A stretch of DNA of 64,000 nucleotides from Shewanella carassii (GTDB lineage: Bacteria > Pseudomonadota > Gammaproteobacteria > Enterobacterales > Shewanellaceae), in contig NZ_NGVS01000031.1 in assembly GCF_002777975.1 (NCBI RefSeq), forward strand, positions 62,563-126,562, given 5' to 3'. Shown piece by piece: positions 46,909 through 56,455 of the stretch. Each line of letters opens with the position of its first letter. The first letter of the stretch is position 1. The translations under genes were made by a program, and so were the position numbers. Under the pieces are notes generated by a model, which saw nothing but the letters and a program-made list of their open reading frames with translations, was not told the origin of the DNA and ran no database searches.

Positions 46909-47934
46909 CTAAATCAGCTTTTCAGTGAACTGGCACTCTTGGCAATTGAGAGTGTAAGTCTCGGCCCGCTTTTGTACCCGGGTGTTTTTACTTTGGCACT
47001 GAGGGCAGCTTTGTTTCATCGGAGTATTCTTGCTGCACTGGTGACATTTGATGTAGTAGCCAAACTTGCCGTACATAGGGATGTAGTTGCTCGATTCACC
47101 ACAATGTTTGCAATTTAACCTTGCTGTTAATGCTGCCACATGGGGCTGGGTTTGGTAGTCTGCAGCGCGGCTTTCCTGTATCTGTGTATGCCTTTCTTCT
47201 ACTTCTGCTTGGACTTGCGTCGTAACTGTACTGGTTGATGTTTCATCGCTGGCTAGGGGAGTGCCGGTTTCCTGCTGAGAGGGGCTACTGATATCCTGTG
47301 CTATCAAGAAGTCGCAAATTGATTTGAGTTCATCTTGGCTGAAATCTGGCCGGGTATCGCTGAAGTTTACCAAGCGCATAAAACTGCTTTTGAGGTTCAT
47401 CACCTCATTGAGTTTGTCGACCAAAAACTCCGTTTTGACCAGCTTTTGTGAGATCTCGCTGGGCATAGTGTCACGGTTGATAATGGCGTCGCTCGAGACG
47501 GCGCAGAGATGATCCCAGACGCGTAGCTTAAAGCCCTGCTGTTTGATACCCAGTAATTTCCCGAGAATTTCTCGTTTGTGATGGGTCAGGAGTTGCAGCA
47601 ACAGCGCCTGTTGCAATTCCACCTGCTTCAGTGGCGAGGCTATGCCAAACCACTGGTTTTGGTGGCTACGGGTCCATTCGCCCTGTTGGTTGACGTTGAC
47701 GCGGCCCTTAATACTCTTGGATTCAATTAACACGAAGCCATAGGTATAGATGATTAGGTGATCTATCTGGGCGGTTTCGCCGTTAAAGTTGAACTTAAAG
47801 TCGTTGATGACCATGACCTGGGGATGGTCTTTGAAGGCACGACGCAAAAAGAAGGCGACGTCCTGTTCCTGCTTTTGCCCGGCATAGGCTTGGGGAGATT
47901 GCGTAACTTGGAGTGATTTACTTTTTAGAATCAT
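46909..47934 (-). CDS. NERD-domain protein with C-terminal zinc ribbons
   Basis: A 341-residue protein. The NERD (nuclease-related) core is present: E23 in QEQDVAFFL, D58 in TAQIDHLII and the E71-S-K73 strand of VLIESKSIKG, the usual restriction-like metal site. A Ser/Thr/Gln-rich linker (about 215-265) follows. Cysteine pairs CKHC, CHQC, CPQC and CQEC then form two topoisomerase-I-like zinc ribbons, so DNA binding is likely. Partner genes seen with some NERD proteins are absent. The biological role is unknown; DNA processing or defence are options. Confidence 0.8.
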   Translation of the reverse strand: MILKSKSLQVTQSPQAYAGQKQEQDVAFFLRRAFKDHPQVMVINDFKFNFNGETAQIDHLIIYTYGFVLIESKSIKGRVNVNQQGEWTRSHQNQWFGIASPLKQVELQQALLLQLLTHHKREILGKLLGIKQQGFKLRVWDHLCAVSSDAIINRDTMPSEISQKLVKTEFLVDKLNEVMNLKSSFMRLVNFSDTRPDFSQDELKSICDFLIAQDISSPSQQETGTPLASDETSTSTVTTQVQAEVEERHTQIQESRAADYQTQPHVAALTARLNCKHCGESSNYIPMYGKFGYYIKCHQCSKNTPMKQSCPQCQSKNTRVQKRAETYTLNCQECQFTEKLI

Positions 47935-48175
47935 TTATCAACTGCATCCATTCACTGCTCAATAATGAGCAACTTGATAATGGCCCAGTGTATCTTATTT
48001 GGCCTGAGTGCCAAAGTGTCTGTAATTGAAGTTGAGTGCGGCACTGGTGATTGAGCGTGCTTGGTTTTTTTATCGGCTTCAATCAATAATGCGGCCTTTC
48101 GCTTCCCCGCAAAGGCACGGTTATTTGGCCGGCGTTTGAGTTGTCGGGATAAAACTATTTGTAGGGATACAAAAC

Positions 48176-49132
48176 ATGGATCAAGAGCTTGGCCCGATTT
48201 TGTGTATTGTGGTGCTGCTGGCGCTGACCCTAGGGGTTATGTGGCTGGTTGAGACGCGGCGTAAGCCGACCCTGATGCAGGGTTGGTTGGATAAGCAGGG
48301 CAGCGAGCGCTTGTTTACCTACTGGGATGCGCCCAGTGCGGCAATTTATGCAGAAGGCGAACCACGGCACTATCGGCGTTTGCTTGAGGCTTGGCAAGGG
48401 TTGACGCCGCTTGAGGCCTGGTTTCAACATAACCTCAGCCGTATCGGGGTAACGCCTGTGGGAGCGACGTTGGGCAGTGCCAAGCGTTGGTGTCTTAGGA
48501 CCTGGCAGAAACAGCAGGACCCGGCGGCGGCCTATTATCTGGGGATGATGCAGCTGATGGGATTGGGAGGCAAACCCGAATACCGCTCGGCGCTTGAGTT
48601 GTTTACCGCGGCGGAGCAGGGCGGCATTGCCAACGCCATTACCGCCCGCGGGCTGATGTTGCTGCGAGAACCCGCCAATGGCGAAGATTGGCCGATTGAT
48701 CTTCCCGAGCAGCAGCGCTTTGCCGAGGCCGTCGCCTGCTTTCGGCAGGGGCTTGAACATGGGGATAAGCTGGCGGCCTTGAATCTGGGCTACTGCTTGG
48801 AGCATGGCATAGGCATAGCCGCCGATACCGAGGCTGCCATCGACAGTTATCTGATGGCGGCAAGACAAGGTGAGCCCGCTGCCCAGTATCGTTTGTCCAT
48901 GCTGTTTGCAGCCAGGGGCGATTTGGCCGAGGCCTATGTCTGGGCCCGTGTTGCCAGCCAGTGCTCCGAGTCTGATATTGCCGTGGCGCGCAGCCGCAAT
49001 ATTGAGGCCATGCTGAAGCAGAGCCAGCGCCATCAGGCCCGTCAGAAGGCGGCGCTGTTTACCCTTGAAATCGTGGCGCCGCGAATGCAGGCATTGGCCA
49101 AGAATATGAATTTGCTCAAGGGACTGGGCTGA
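48176..49132 (+). CDS. Sel1-repeat protein with N-terminal membrane anchor
   Basis: A 318-residue protein. One helix (about 7-24) anchors it. The rest is alpha-helical with Sel1-like repeats, for example AAYYLGMMQLMGLGG, then AALNLGYCLEHGIGIAADTE, then AQYRLSMLFAARGDLAEAYVW. Such repeats form protein-binding solenoids. Orientation of the domain and partners are unknown. It is a single gene between the NERD gene and the convergent sigma-54 activator. Confidence 0.8.
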   Translation: MDQELGPILCIVVLLALTLGVMWLVETRRKPTLMQGWLDKQGSERLFTYWDAPSAAIYAEGEPRHYRRLLEAWQGLTPLEAWFQHNLSRIGVTPVGATLGSAKRWCLRTWQKQQDPAAAYYLGMMQLMGLGGKPEYRSALELFTAAEQGGIANAITARGLMLLREPANGEDWPIDLPEQQRFAEAVACFRQGLEHGDKLAALNLGYCLEHGIGIAADTEAAIDSYLMAARQGEPAAQYRLSMLFAARGDLAEAYVWARVASQCSESDIAVARSRNIEAMLKQSQRHQARQKAALFTLEIVAPRMQALAKNMNLLKGLG

Positions 49133-49190
49133 TCTTATCTAAGCGAAAAGTCAGCATTAGGCAGCGCAGCTTAAATCGTGCAAGCTGGGC

Positions 49191-50831
49191 TTAATCTTCA
49201 AGATCTTGCTTATTGTATTCCTTGAGCTTTCGATAGAGGGTGGCCAGGCTCATCCCCAGTTTCTTGGCGGCCAGCGCCTTATTGTTATTCAGCGCCTCCA
49301 GCACCGAAATAATATAGTCCTTTTCAATGGTGTTGAGGGGCTTTATGCCGTTGTTGACTGTGGGTTTGGACAGGTTATGGTGAAACTCTTCCGGTAGGTC
49401 TTCCGGCATTATCTGGGGGCCAGAGCTGAGTACCACGGCGCGCTCTATGGTATTGGCCAGCTGCCTGATATTGCCGGGCCAGTCGTAATTAAGCAGCAGA
49501 TCGGCGGTTTTGTAATTAAAACTGGTGACTCCCCGGGCAAATTTTTGATTAAAGTCCGCCAGGAAATGGCGGGCCAGAGGCAAGATATCTTCCCCTCGTT
49601 GTCTCAGTGGCGGAATTTTCAACTGGATTACATTGAGTCGATAATAAAGATCCTGACGAAACTCCCCTTTTTCTACCGCTTCTTCCAGGTCCTTATTGGT
49701 GGCTGAAATAATCCTCACATCGACGTTTTTAATACTATTATCACCCACACGGCGGATCTGCCGTTCCTGAATGACCCGCAGCAGTTTGGTCTGCATCATG
49801 GGGGAAAGTTCTGCGACTTCGTCCAGGAATAATGTGCCACTATCGGCGCTTTCAATTAAGCCAATCTTTTGCGATTCGGCCCCGGTAAAGGCGCCCTTAA
49901 CATGACCGAAGAGTTCACTGTCGAGTAAGCTTTCAGCCAAGGCGCCACAGTTTATCGCCAATAAAGGTTTATCACTGCGGTTGGAATGTTTATGGATAAA
50001 CTCGACCAACTTCTCTTTGCCGACGCCGCTTTCTCCAGTAACAAGAATCGAGGTCGGCACATCGGCCACATTGAGTGCCATGTTGATGAGTTTTTGCATC
50101 GGGTAACTGTTGGTCGGATAGCTGTTGCTAAAGAAGGGGGTATCGGCGGGAAAATTATTTTCTTGCTTGAGATATCGAGGCCGATGATTTTCATCCTTGA
50201 GGATTTCATCGACTTCGGCCTGAATATTTTCCGCGGTTATGCCGTTGAAAAACGGCAGGAAGGGCGTGAGCTCATCTCCCCACTCTTCAAGATAGTTCCC
50301 GATAAGGTGACAGTGACAGTCGCCTTTGCCCTGACATTCAGACTCGATGAAATAAACTGTGCTCTGTTGGACATGAGACACATAACCACTGGCAAAGCCC
50401 ACCTGTTCCCAACAAACAACCTGATCGGCCTGACCGTTGATTTTTAACTGTTGCTCCGCCTCGTAGGAACCGATGAAATAGGTTTCTACCAAGGGGTCGC
50501 CATGGCGTCCATCGGTGCGATGGCTGCTCAAGACTTCACCGAATCCGAACATTGAGCAGACCATGGGGCCCAATACCCCCTGTTTGGCCTCGGCCCAGAC
50601 ATCGGGCAGTTGGCGTTTTAATTGTTCGGCCAGTAACCAGCCACGGATAAATCCCGAGCGGGTGATTATGGTGCGGCTGAGATCATTGCCAACGGTTTCG
50701 ATAATTTCATTTCGGAGTAATCCATGAGACGACATATCCATCAGATACATTCTTCTCCCCAGAAAACTCATGGTGCCTCCATGGGGTTTAAATGCCAGAA
50801 GTTCTCTTAGGTCAAGCTGGGATGTTTTCAT
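49191..50831 (-). CDS. Sigma-54-dependent activator with XylR-N and V4R sensor domains
   Basis: A 546-residue protein. Residues 1-120 match the XylR-N effector domain. Residues about 135-182 are a V4R domain ([20 protein letters not shown]) with C166, C172 and C174 as possible metal or ligand residues. The AAA+ domain follows with Walker A GESGVGKE (266-273), the sigma-54 contact loop GAFTGA (313-318) and TLFLDEV (333-339). A Fis-type helix-turn-helix ([19 protein letters not shown]) ends it. XylR/DmpR relatives are switched on by aromatic compounds. It is 190 bp downstream of the cytochrome gene on the same strand and probably controls the flavoprotein operon. Confidence 0.9.
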   Translation of the reverse strand: MKTSQLDLRELLAFKPHGGTMSFLGRRMYLMDMSSHGLLRNEIIETVGNDLSRTIITRSGFIRGWLLAEQLKRQLPDVWAEAKQGVLGPMVCSMFGFGEVLSSHRTDGRHGDPLVETYFIGSYEAEQQLKINGQADQVVCWEQVGFASGYVSHVQQSTVYFIESECQGKGDCHCHLIGNYLEEWGDELTPFLPFFNGITAENIQAEVDEILKDENHRPRYLKQENNFPADTPFFSNSYPTNSYPMQKLINMALNVADVPTSILVTGESGVGKEKLVEFIHKHSNRSDKPLLAINCGALAESLLDSELFGHVKGAFTGAESQKIGLIESADSGTLFLDEVAELSPMMQTKLLRVIQERQIRRVGDNSIKNVDVRIISATNKDLEEAVEKGEFRQDLYYRLNVIQLKIPPLRQRGEDILPLARHFLADFNQKFARGVTSFNYKTADLLLNYDWPGNIRQLANTIERAVVLSSGPQIMPEDLPEEFHHNLSKPTVNNGIKPLNTIEKDYIISVLEALNNNKALAAKKLGMSLATLYRKLKEYNKQDLED

Positions 50832-50957
50832 CTAAAACAACACCTTAACATATTATGCTATCGACGAGCTTAGCATTACAGGTGTTAGCTTTCAGTGACC
50901 GCCTTCCTGATTATTCGTGTTTAAAATGTAGGCGATGAGTTGATGTTTTTAAGAAAG

Positions 50958-50981
50958 GCCAGCCCATTTTCGTGAGCTGGC
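50958..50981 (-). terminator. Terminator of the flavoprotein-porin-cytochrome unit
   Basis: Stem GCCAGC / GCTGGC (50958-50963, 50976-50981) followed on the minus strand by CTTTCTTAAAAA, about 40 bases after the cytochrome stop. Confidence 0.6.
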
Positions 50982-51021
50982 AAGATTGGTTTTTACTTAT
51001 ATAAAGGCATTATTCGAACGT

Positions 51022-51363
51022 TTAAGGCACATTAAATTCGAATTCATGGCAGCTATTGCAAAAGTTTTCCGATTCTCCATGTTCGATATGACAATTTTCA
51101 CACTCCAGACTCGTCCCATAATGAGGGGAATCATGGGCATCCGGCGCTCCGTGATAGTCCTCTTTTTGCTTGGGTTGTTCGTGACAGGTAAGGCATTGAT
51201 CCATTTCAACTGCGGCAAAAGGTTTGCTGAGATGGCAGCTCTTACAGGTTAAACCCGCATCTTTATGGTGAGATTTTATTTCATTCATTGCAAAGGATTG
51301 GGAAGAGCATATTAAGGTAGCAGTTAATAAAATTGCTAGATTGTTTATGTTCATCATTTTCAC
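51022..51363 (-). CDS. Periplasmic tetraheme cytochrome c
   Basis: A 113-residue protein with signal peptide (1-25, SFA) and four heme motifs: CKSCH (40-44), CLTCH (57-61), CENCH (88-92) and CNSCH (102-106). About nine other His residues can serve as distal ligands, the pattern of the tetraheme domain of flavocytochrome c and of CctA. It lies downstream of a heme-free flavoprotein reductase and is the likely direct electron donor to it. In fumarate reductase Fcc3 both parts are one polypeptide. Confidence 0.93.
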   Translation of the reverse strand: MKMMNINNLAILLTATLICSSQSFAMNEIKSHHKDAGLTCKSCHLSKPFAAVEMDQCLTCHEQPKQKEDYHGAPDAHDSPHYGTSLECENCHIEHGESENFCNSCHEFEFNVP

Positions 51364-51411
51364 CCGGTTATTATTGGTGTCATCATGCTGACGATGATAT
51401 TTCCCGTTGAA

Positions 51412-52602
51412 CTAGAAGGTGTATTTGAGATAGGTTTGAAAACGGGTCATATCCCCCTCTCTGTCTCCCATGTTTTCAACCTCTCCAGATCTCACTCCTA
51501 TGGCATATTCAATATCAGGAGTGATATTCCAAAATAGATTGGTATGCCAGGAGAAGGCGGTCTTATTGGCATGTTCGGTTAAAATGCCTTTGTCGAACCC
51601 CTCATCGTCCTGCTCTGAATAACCGGCCCCAAGAGTCCAACGTAGATTGTTTCCCAGTGAGAATATGACACCGCCATTGATACTGCTGAACTTGAGCGTA
51701 TCTGTGTTGCCTTGAGCATCGATACCGGCACCGGCATTGAATCCCAGACCCGCATAACGGCCGATGCCGTCACCGTACATCAATCCCAGTATCGCCTTAT
51801 GCCCGTCACCAAACTTGAGGCTGGTATTGAGTGCCAGGCCATAGCCGAAGGCATCGTCGCCATCCAGCTCAAATCTACGCACCACGGCGCGGGGAGAGAC
51901 AGTTAAATACTCATTGGCATAGAAATACTTGGCCACTATGTCCGGCATGATATCTTCGCTGGAGGAGCCGCTGTTGACATGGGTAAATGGCCCCGCCTTG
52001 GTTAAGCCCAGAGTCGGGTTTTCCAGGCTGATGGCCGCATAATGCCCCTTGCCCATGGTGTATTGGTAACGTACCTGAGCCTGACGCACAAAGCTTGATC
52101 CCGGATCTGTGGCAAAGTCGAGTGAAGGCATGGTGCCGGCAAAGTCCATGAAGGCCGTCCAGGTTTGCCCCGCCAACAGCGAATGGGCGCCATTGTCCAT
52201 CTTGAAATAGGCATGGCGAATACGGAATCCATTGCTGTTGGACCAAGTGGGACCATCGTTGTCGATATCGGCGAAGAAGTCCCCCTCGAAGTGGGAGGTT
52301 AATTTGCCATAGTCGGTGTCTGTGCTCGATTTGAGATAGATTCGGCTTTCTCTCGCCGTCATTCTAAAGTCAGACAGTTCGGCATTGGGTGAACCATCCA
52401 GTGGTGTCGAGTACACGCTGTAGAGATCACCGTTGCTGGGGGCGGTTACCGTGCCGTCGGTGTCATAAATACCTGTCAGTTTGATAAATCCGCCCAAGTT
52501 AAGCTTGGTATCTTTGATTTCGAAGTCATAGCCAAGTGCAGGAGTCGTGGATGCAAGTAACGCGGCACCGATGGCAATTCCTAAATAGTCACGTTTTAAC
52601 AT
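51412..52602 (-). CDS. DcaP-like outer-membrane porin
   Basis: A 396-residue protein with a signal peptide (ALG-Y near residue 24) and beta-barrel character: alternating amphipathic strands, aromatic girdles and the C-terminal FQTYLKYTF ending in Phe. The N-terminal GGFIKLTGIYDTDG and the central FADIDNDGPTWSNSNGFRIRHAYF fit the DcaP family, trimeric porins for small organic acids. Placed between flavoprotein and cytochrome genes, it probably admits the electron-acceptor substrate. Confidence 0.85.
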   Translation of the reverse strand: MLKRDYLGIAIGAALLASTTPALGYDFEIKDTKLNLGGFIKLTGIYDTDGTVTAPSNGDLYSVYSTPLDGSPNAELSDFRMTARESRIYLKSSTDTDYGKLTSHFEGDFFADIDNDGPTWSNSNGFRIRHAYFKMDNGAHSLLAGQTWTAFMDFAGTMPSLDFATDPGSSFVRQAQVRYQYTMGKGHYAAISLENPTLGLTKAGPFTHVNSGSSSEDIMPDIVAKYFYANEYLTVSPRAVVRRFELDGDDAFGYGLALNTSLKFGDGHKAILGLMYGDGIGRYAGLGFNAGAGIDAQGNTDTLKFSSINGGVIFSLGNNLRWTLGAGYSEQDDEGFDKGILTEHANKTAFSWHTNLFWNITPDIEYAIGVRSGEVENMGDREGDMTRFQTYLKYTF

Positions 52603-52659
52603 GTGGTTATCCTCAATCTATGTCGGTTAACGGCCAGCAGACCTGGCCGTTGCTAGCCG

Positions 52660-54189
52660 CTATGCTTTGGCAGCGTTTTGTCCCGCGATACGGCCGAAGA
52701 CAATGCAATCTGGAATGGCGACCGTACCCAGTCGACAGGCACCATGGGTGCCACCTGTGGCTTCCCCGCAGGCGAATAGGCCGGGAATCGCTTCTCTGGT
52801 GGCGATATTGAGCACTTGCGCTTGGGTATCTATTTCTATGCCACCCATGGTGTGGTGGACTTTCGGCCATAGGCGTACGGCGTAGAAGGGGGCGTTGACA
52901 ATTGGCTTTTGGTTCATAGAGAAAGGTTTGCCAAACTCAGGGTCGCTTTTTTGCTTCACATAATCGTTGTAGCGCTCTATTTGGGCTTTCAGGGTTGGCG
53001 CCGACATTTTGTAATACGAGGCCAGCGACTCTAAGCTATCGAAAGTGCGTACTACCTGGCGTTCGAGCAGTTTGGGCATCACGTGCATCGATGCCTGGGC
53101 ACCATCGGCATCACAAATGGCAACCGCAATATTGCCGGTTTTTATGATGGCATCGGCCCGTACTTTTCTGTCTGCCAGTTCATCTACGAAGCGTTCGCTG
53201 GTTTCGGGGTTAATCATCACCCCGTGGGTAAACGCCGAATAGGCGGCGAAAATTGGCGCAAGACCAAAACCCTTTTCATCCGGAGACGCCCAGGGGCCGA
53301 GCTGGATCCAGGAGAGTTGCACTGGGTTAGCACCGACGCGGATCATCTCTTTCAGGCATTCAGCGGTAGCGCCACTGTGGTTGGTCGTGCGCAATTCATC
53401 CGTGAGTCTGGGATCTTGTGTGGCACGATAAAGGGCATCTGCCGCAAAGCCGCCCGATGCCATCACCACACCTTTATTGGCTTTAATAAAGTGAGTTGCC
53501 GCTGTGTCTTCCTTACCTGGCTTATACTTTTTGATCACTTCCAGGCCGATGACACGACCTTCAGGATCTGTGATGAGACGTTTAACGTAGACCTTTTTGT
53601 GCAGGGGGATATTCAGCTCATCACACTTTTTCAGCATGGGTTGAATGATGCCTGAGCCGGATTGGTTATAGGTGGTGTGAGTTCTGGGGATGGAATGGCC
53701 GCCGAACTGAGCCAGTTTATCTTTCCATTTAACTCCGAGAAAATCTCTGCACCATTCGAAGGCGTCATTGGAGCGCTCTGCCACCATGCGAGCCTGATCC
53801 GGGTAGTTGAGATTGAGGCCGGCCTTATACATGTCTGCGAGCAGGGCATCGACTGAATCTTTAACACCGTTGGCCTTTTGAATATCGCTGCCAACAACCG
53901 CCATGCCACCGCCATTGATGGTCGAGTTTCCACCCGGTACCGGCATTTTTTCCAAAATAACCACAGAGGCATTGGCATTTTTAGCTTCGATTGCCGCAGA
54001 AAGACCGGCAAATCCACTGCCGACTACGACAACATCGTACGCTTCATCCCAATCAATCGGTTGGGTTTTAGGCGTTGTTTGAGCGACTGCCAATCCGGAT
54101 AATGCCAGCCCTGCCGTTGCGGTTGTGATACTGGTAACTTTTAAAAAATTACGTCTGGATAAGTCTGCATTATTATTTTTTGTCATCAT
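52660..54189 (-). CDS. Tat-exported FAD flavoprotein reductase (fumarate/urocanate reductase superfamily), substrate unknown
   Basis: A 509-residue protein. The Tat signal SRRNFLKVTS is at 11-20. The FAD dinucleotide motif VVVGSGFAGLSAAIEA is at 54-69. The C-terminal segments VHHTMGGIEID and ATGGTHGACRLG carry the catalytic-pocket residues. R341 (LADRK) matches the proton-donor arginine of Fcc3, H445/H446 and R486 match its H504 and R544. The Fcc3 His365 position is Gly298 here (IQLGPW), and the TE pair of fumarate reductases is missing. A related 2-enoate, not fumarate, is therefore the probable substrate. No heme or FMN-binding domain is fused; the tetraheme cytochrome is separate. Confidence 0.9.
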   Translation of the reverse strand: MMTKNNNADLSRRNFLKVTSITTATAGLALSGLAVAQTTPKTQPIDWDEAYDVVVVGSGFAGLSAAIEAKNANASVVILEKMPVPGGNSTINGGGMAVVGSDIQKANGVKDSVDALLADMYKAGLNLNYPDQARMVAERSNDAFEWCRDFLGVKWKDKLAQFGGHSIPRTHTTYNQSGSGIIQPMLKKCDELNIPLHKKVYVKRLITDPEGRVIGLEVIKKYKPGKEDTAATHFIKANKGVVMASGGFAADALYRATQDPRLTDELRTTNHSGATAECLKEMIRVGANPVQLSWIQLGPWASPDEKGFGLAPIFAAYSAFTHGVMINPETSERFVDELADRKVRADAIIKTGNIAVAICDADGAQASMHVMPKLLERQVVRTFDSLESLASYYKMSAPTLKAQIERYNDYVKQKSDPEFGKPFSMNQKPIVNAPFYAVRLWPKVHHTMGGIEIDTQAQVLNIATREAIPGLFACGEATGGTHGACRLGTVAIPDCIVFGRIAGQNAAKA

Positions 54190-54284
54190 CGATTTCCTTT
54201 ATTCGAATTTAGTCATTTGTATTGATAAATTGCTAATTAAGTTGAGCTTTAATATAGATATTTAACTGTGCTCAATTTATTATT

Positions 54285-54301
54285 GGCATATTGTGTGCCA
54301 G
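54285..54301 (-). promoter_or_regulatory. Sigma-54 (-24/-12) promoter of the flavoprotein operon
   Basis: Minus-strand CTGGCACACAATATGCC has GG and GC exactly 12 bases apart and TGGCAC intact. It lies about 95 bp upstream of the flavoprotein ATG. The gene for a sigma-54 activator is at the other end of the cluster. Confidence 0.75.
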
Positions 54302-54382
54302 TTAATCATTTGTTTTAAGTTATTGTTTTTGATGGTTTTTATTTTTGTTTTTAGTGGGGTGTGATCTGAGTCGCTATACTTT

Positions 54383-54399
54383 TGAGAAATATATTCTCA
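54383..54399. promoter_or_regulatory. Palindrome, candidate upstream activator site
   Basis: TGAGAAATATATTCTCA is a perfect 6-5-6 inverted repeat located 82 bp upstream of the -24/-12 promoter, a normal enhancer distance for a Fis-type HTH activator. Confidence 0.5.
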
Positions 54400-54907
54400 T
54401 TCATTTATTGTTTTTATTTTTATGAGTGTGACATAGGTCTTGTTGGCTGGTTTTAAAACGTTTATTAGTTAGAATATTGGCCGAAAATGTTTTAGTAAGT
54501 GATGAAATTAAACTGACGGTTTAGTGTGTTTTATATTCTATTTTTGAGTTTATTTGCCGGAATTTGGTTTCCGCCTGCGAGCAGGACATGTTTTTCTGTT
54601 TGGCTGGTATAGAGAGCGGGATAAAGCTTGTGTGTATGCATGCTCGATGCCTTTATTATTTGTGGCGATCTCTGTGGATTTTTACTGGCTTGAGAGATAT
54701 TGAGTCGTGCCGGCGCGATATTTTCAAGAGGGCTGAGCACAGATATTAGCGGCTCTAGTATCCTTCTTGAATACCGATAAAGGGCGTGTGAGCCAATAAA
54801 ATACTGGCAAACAAACCTTTGGCAATGGGAGGCGGAATATGGTGGCCGGAGTTAACCGGCCAGGGGAACGGGATAAGGGCTTAATCGAATGCCCCAGCAG
54901 CTTTGGA
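54400..54907. other. Intergenic stretch upstream of the flavoprotein operon
   Basis: About 500 bp, AT-rich on the left. No gene is supported on either strand; short open frames have no ribosome sites. Confidence 0.45.
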
Positions 54908-55228
54908 TTAGTCTCTATGGCCGTGTGCTAGCTCAAGCACCTGCTCAAAGTCCATACCATCAATCTTTTGCCCTATTAGACCGAAGTCCATCTGACCATA
55001 TTGATCTGAGTGATGCATCGCCGCCAGGGGATCATTAAATTGAGCCCGTTGAATGCTTCGCAGGGCCATAACCAATTCTTGTTTATCATGGGAGTTAAGC
55101 CTTGCCATCAACCTGATAATATCCTGTTGGGTGGACTTTGCGCTGCTGCCATCGAAGACAATGGCGTTGGGGGCGGTACTGCAGGCCGTCAGGCCGGTCA
55201 AAACGATAGCGATTATTATATTCTTCAT
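54908..55228 (-). CDS. Small lipoprotein (DUF6694-like)
   Basis: A 106-residue protein with signal sequence and lipobox LTAC at residues 13-16. The mature part has SHDKQELVMALRSIQRAQF and a C-terminal FGLIGQKIDGMDFEQVLELA. This pattern recalls small Gram-negative lipoproteins grouped as DUF6694; the match is from memory. A role in the envelope is expected, but nothing more can be said. Confidence 0.75.
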   Translation of the reverse strand: MKNIIIAIVLTGLTACSTAPNAIVFDGSSAKSTQQDIIRLMARLNSHDKQELVMALRSIQRAQFNDPLAAMHHSDQYGQMDFGLIGQKIDGMDFEQVLELAHGHRD

Positions 55229-55539
55229 TAGCTAACTTCCGTTTATCTGTGTATGACTTCCATGTTAATTTGTTGTTGTCTGTGCTGCTGTGAGAGCACT
55301 GCCAAGGCGTAGCTAAGAGAAGCTGTCAAATTACAAGTGCATGGAAGTGTCAAAGCACTTTAGGGGCTCCAATATTTCGAGATGAGTGAGTTGGGTTGTT
55401 CGAGAGATTGAGGTTCCGGAAGTGAGGATTGCCGGTATTTAAACTACCATAGCCTCCTCGAGCGGTTTCTTCCTTGAGCCAATTCTGACAAACGCGTTAC
55501 AGGATACCCTACCCTAAAATTGCCAGCAAGTTATGCGGC
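55229..55539. other. Intergenic, no gene seen
   Basis: About 310 bp between the lipoprotein gene and the HNH gene, both leftward. Promoter for the lipoprotein must be here. No strong hairpin or repeat is visible. Confidence 0.4.
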
Positions 55540-55974
55540 TTATTTATCCAGCTTTCCTAGATTGCACTGTTCACAAAGTATTTGCATGTTATTAATATCC
55601 AGCGCTTTGAGCGGATACTTGCTGCGGGGCAGAATATGGTCAACATGCAGCACGATATTATGTTCGGCTTTAGTACGGTTGCACTTCGCACATTTGTGTT
55701 CGTGAGTTTGCAGCACCTGATATCTGAGTGCCAGCCAGGCCCTGGATTGATAAAAGTTATCTATGGTTTTGGGCTCGAACTCGCTGAGCTGCTCCGGATG
55801 CTCAAAGGCGCGGTGGCCGAACTCGGGAGAAAAGAAGCTGGCCTGAATATCGGCCTTGTCCTGATGCTTGTTGAGCCATTTCCAAATGCCGCGCAGGGCA
55901 CTCTGCTCACTCTTGTAACGCCGGGTTCTTATGCTGTCTCCAGTGCGAAAAGTCACTTGAATTTCCAGTTCCAC
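55540..55974 (-). CDS. HNH endonuclease-family protein
   Basis: A 144-residue protein. The C-terminal half is a complete HNH domain: zinc pair CAKC (about 105-108), the catalytic LHVDHILPRSKYP, the Asn in LDINNMQILC and the second zinc pair CEQC. The N-terminal half (about 1-85) is a small charged domain with TRRYKSEQSALRGIWKWLN. It could be a stand-alone nuclease of a defence or repair function. The neighbours give no partner. Confidence 0.8.
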   Translation of the reverse strand: MELEIQVTFRTGDSIRTRRYKSEQSALRGIWKWLNKHQDKADIQASFFSPEFGHRAFEHPEQLSEFEPKTIDNFYQSRAWLALRYQVLQTHEHKCAKCNRTKAEHNIVLHVDHILPRSKYPLKALDINNMQILCEQCNLGKLDK

Positions 55975-56022
55975 GGTATTTCCTTCTCTTTTATCTGGTG
56001 GGGTTTTCTCGGCCTATTGGCA

Positions 56023-56304
56023 TCAGGTTTCCTTGAGTTCATCCAGCTGTTTGAGGATCTGCGTTTGTTTCTTGGTGAGCTTGATGACCTTCAACGCCTC
56101 CCAGAAGGCGATGGCCGAGCCTATGGCGATCAGTGCATAACAGTTGATGGGGTTATTGAGCGCTGGGACGAAGGCATCACCATCGGCGATAATCAGGCCA
56201 TAGAGTGCCAGTCCTATGAGCAACATGCCGGGGGCCCCCAGCAGTTGAGTGATGACCAAAGAGCGTTTGACCTGGGCCAGCTCGGCGTGCAGTTGAGTCT
56301 TCAT
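56023..56304 (-). CDS. Small two-helix membrane protein
   Basis: A 93-residue protein starting MKTQLHAELAQVKRSL. The ATG at 56304 has a perfect AAGGAGG four bases upstream. Two helices (about 25-41 and 56-72) are flanked by charged helical ends; the last 20 residues (KLTKKQTQILKQLDELKET) look coiled-coil. Unknown function. Confidence 0.7.
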   Translation of the reverse strand: MKTQLHAELAQVKRSLVITQLLGAPGMLLIGLALYGLIIADGDAFVPALNNPINCYALIAIGSAIAFWEALKVIKLTKKQTQILKQLDELKET

Positions 56305-56455
56305 AATGCCTCCTTTGAAGCGAAGGTATAACATCGGCTACTACAGCAGAGGAAATGGTATTCCGGCGGTTATGCGTTGTCATAGCTGAATCTGCCCTGT
56401 TGCAAGCGGGAACTCAAGCGATATTTATCGGTTGCTGTCTGAACCCACCTTTGCA

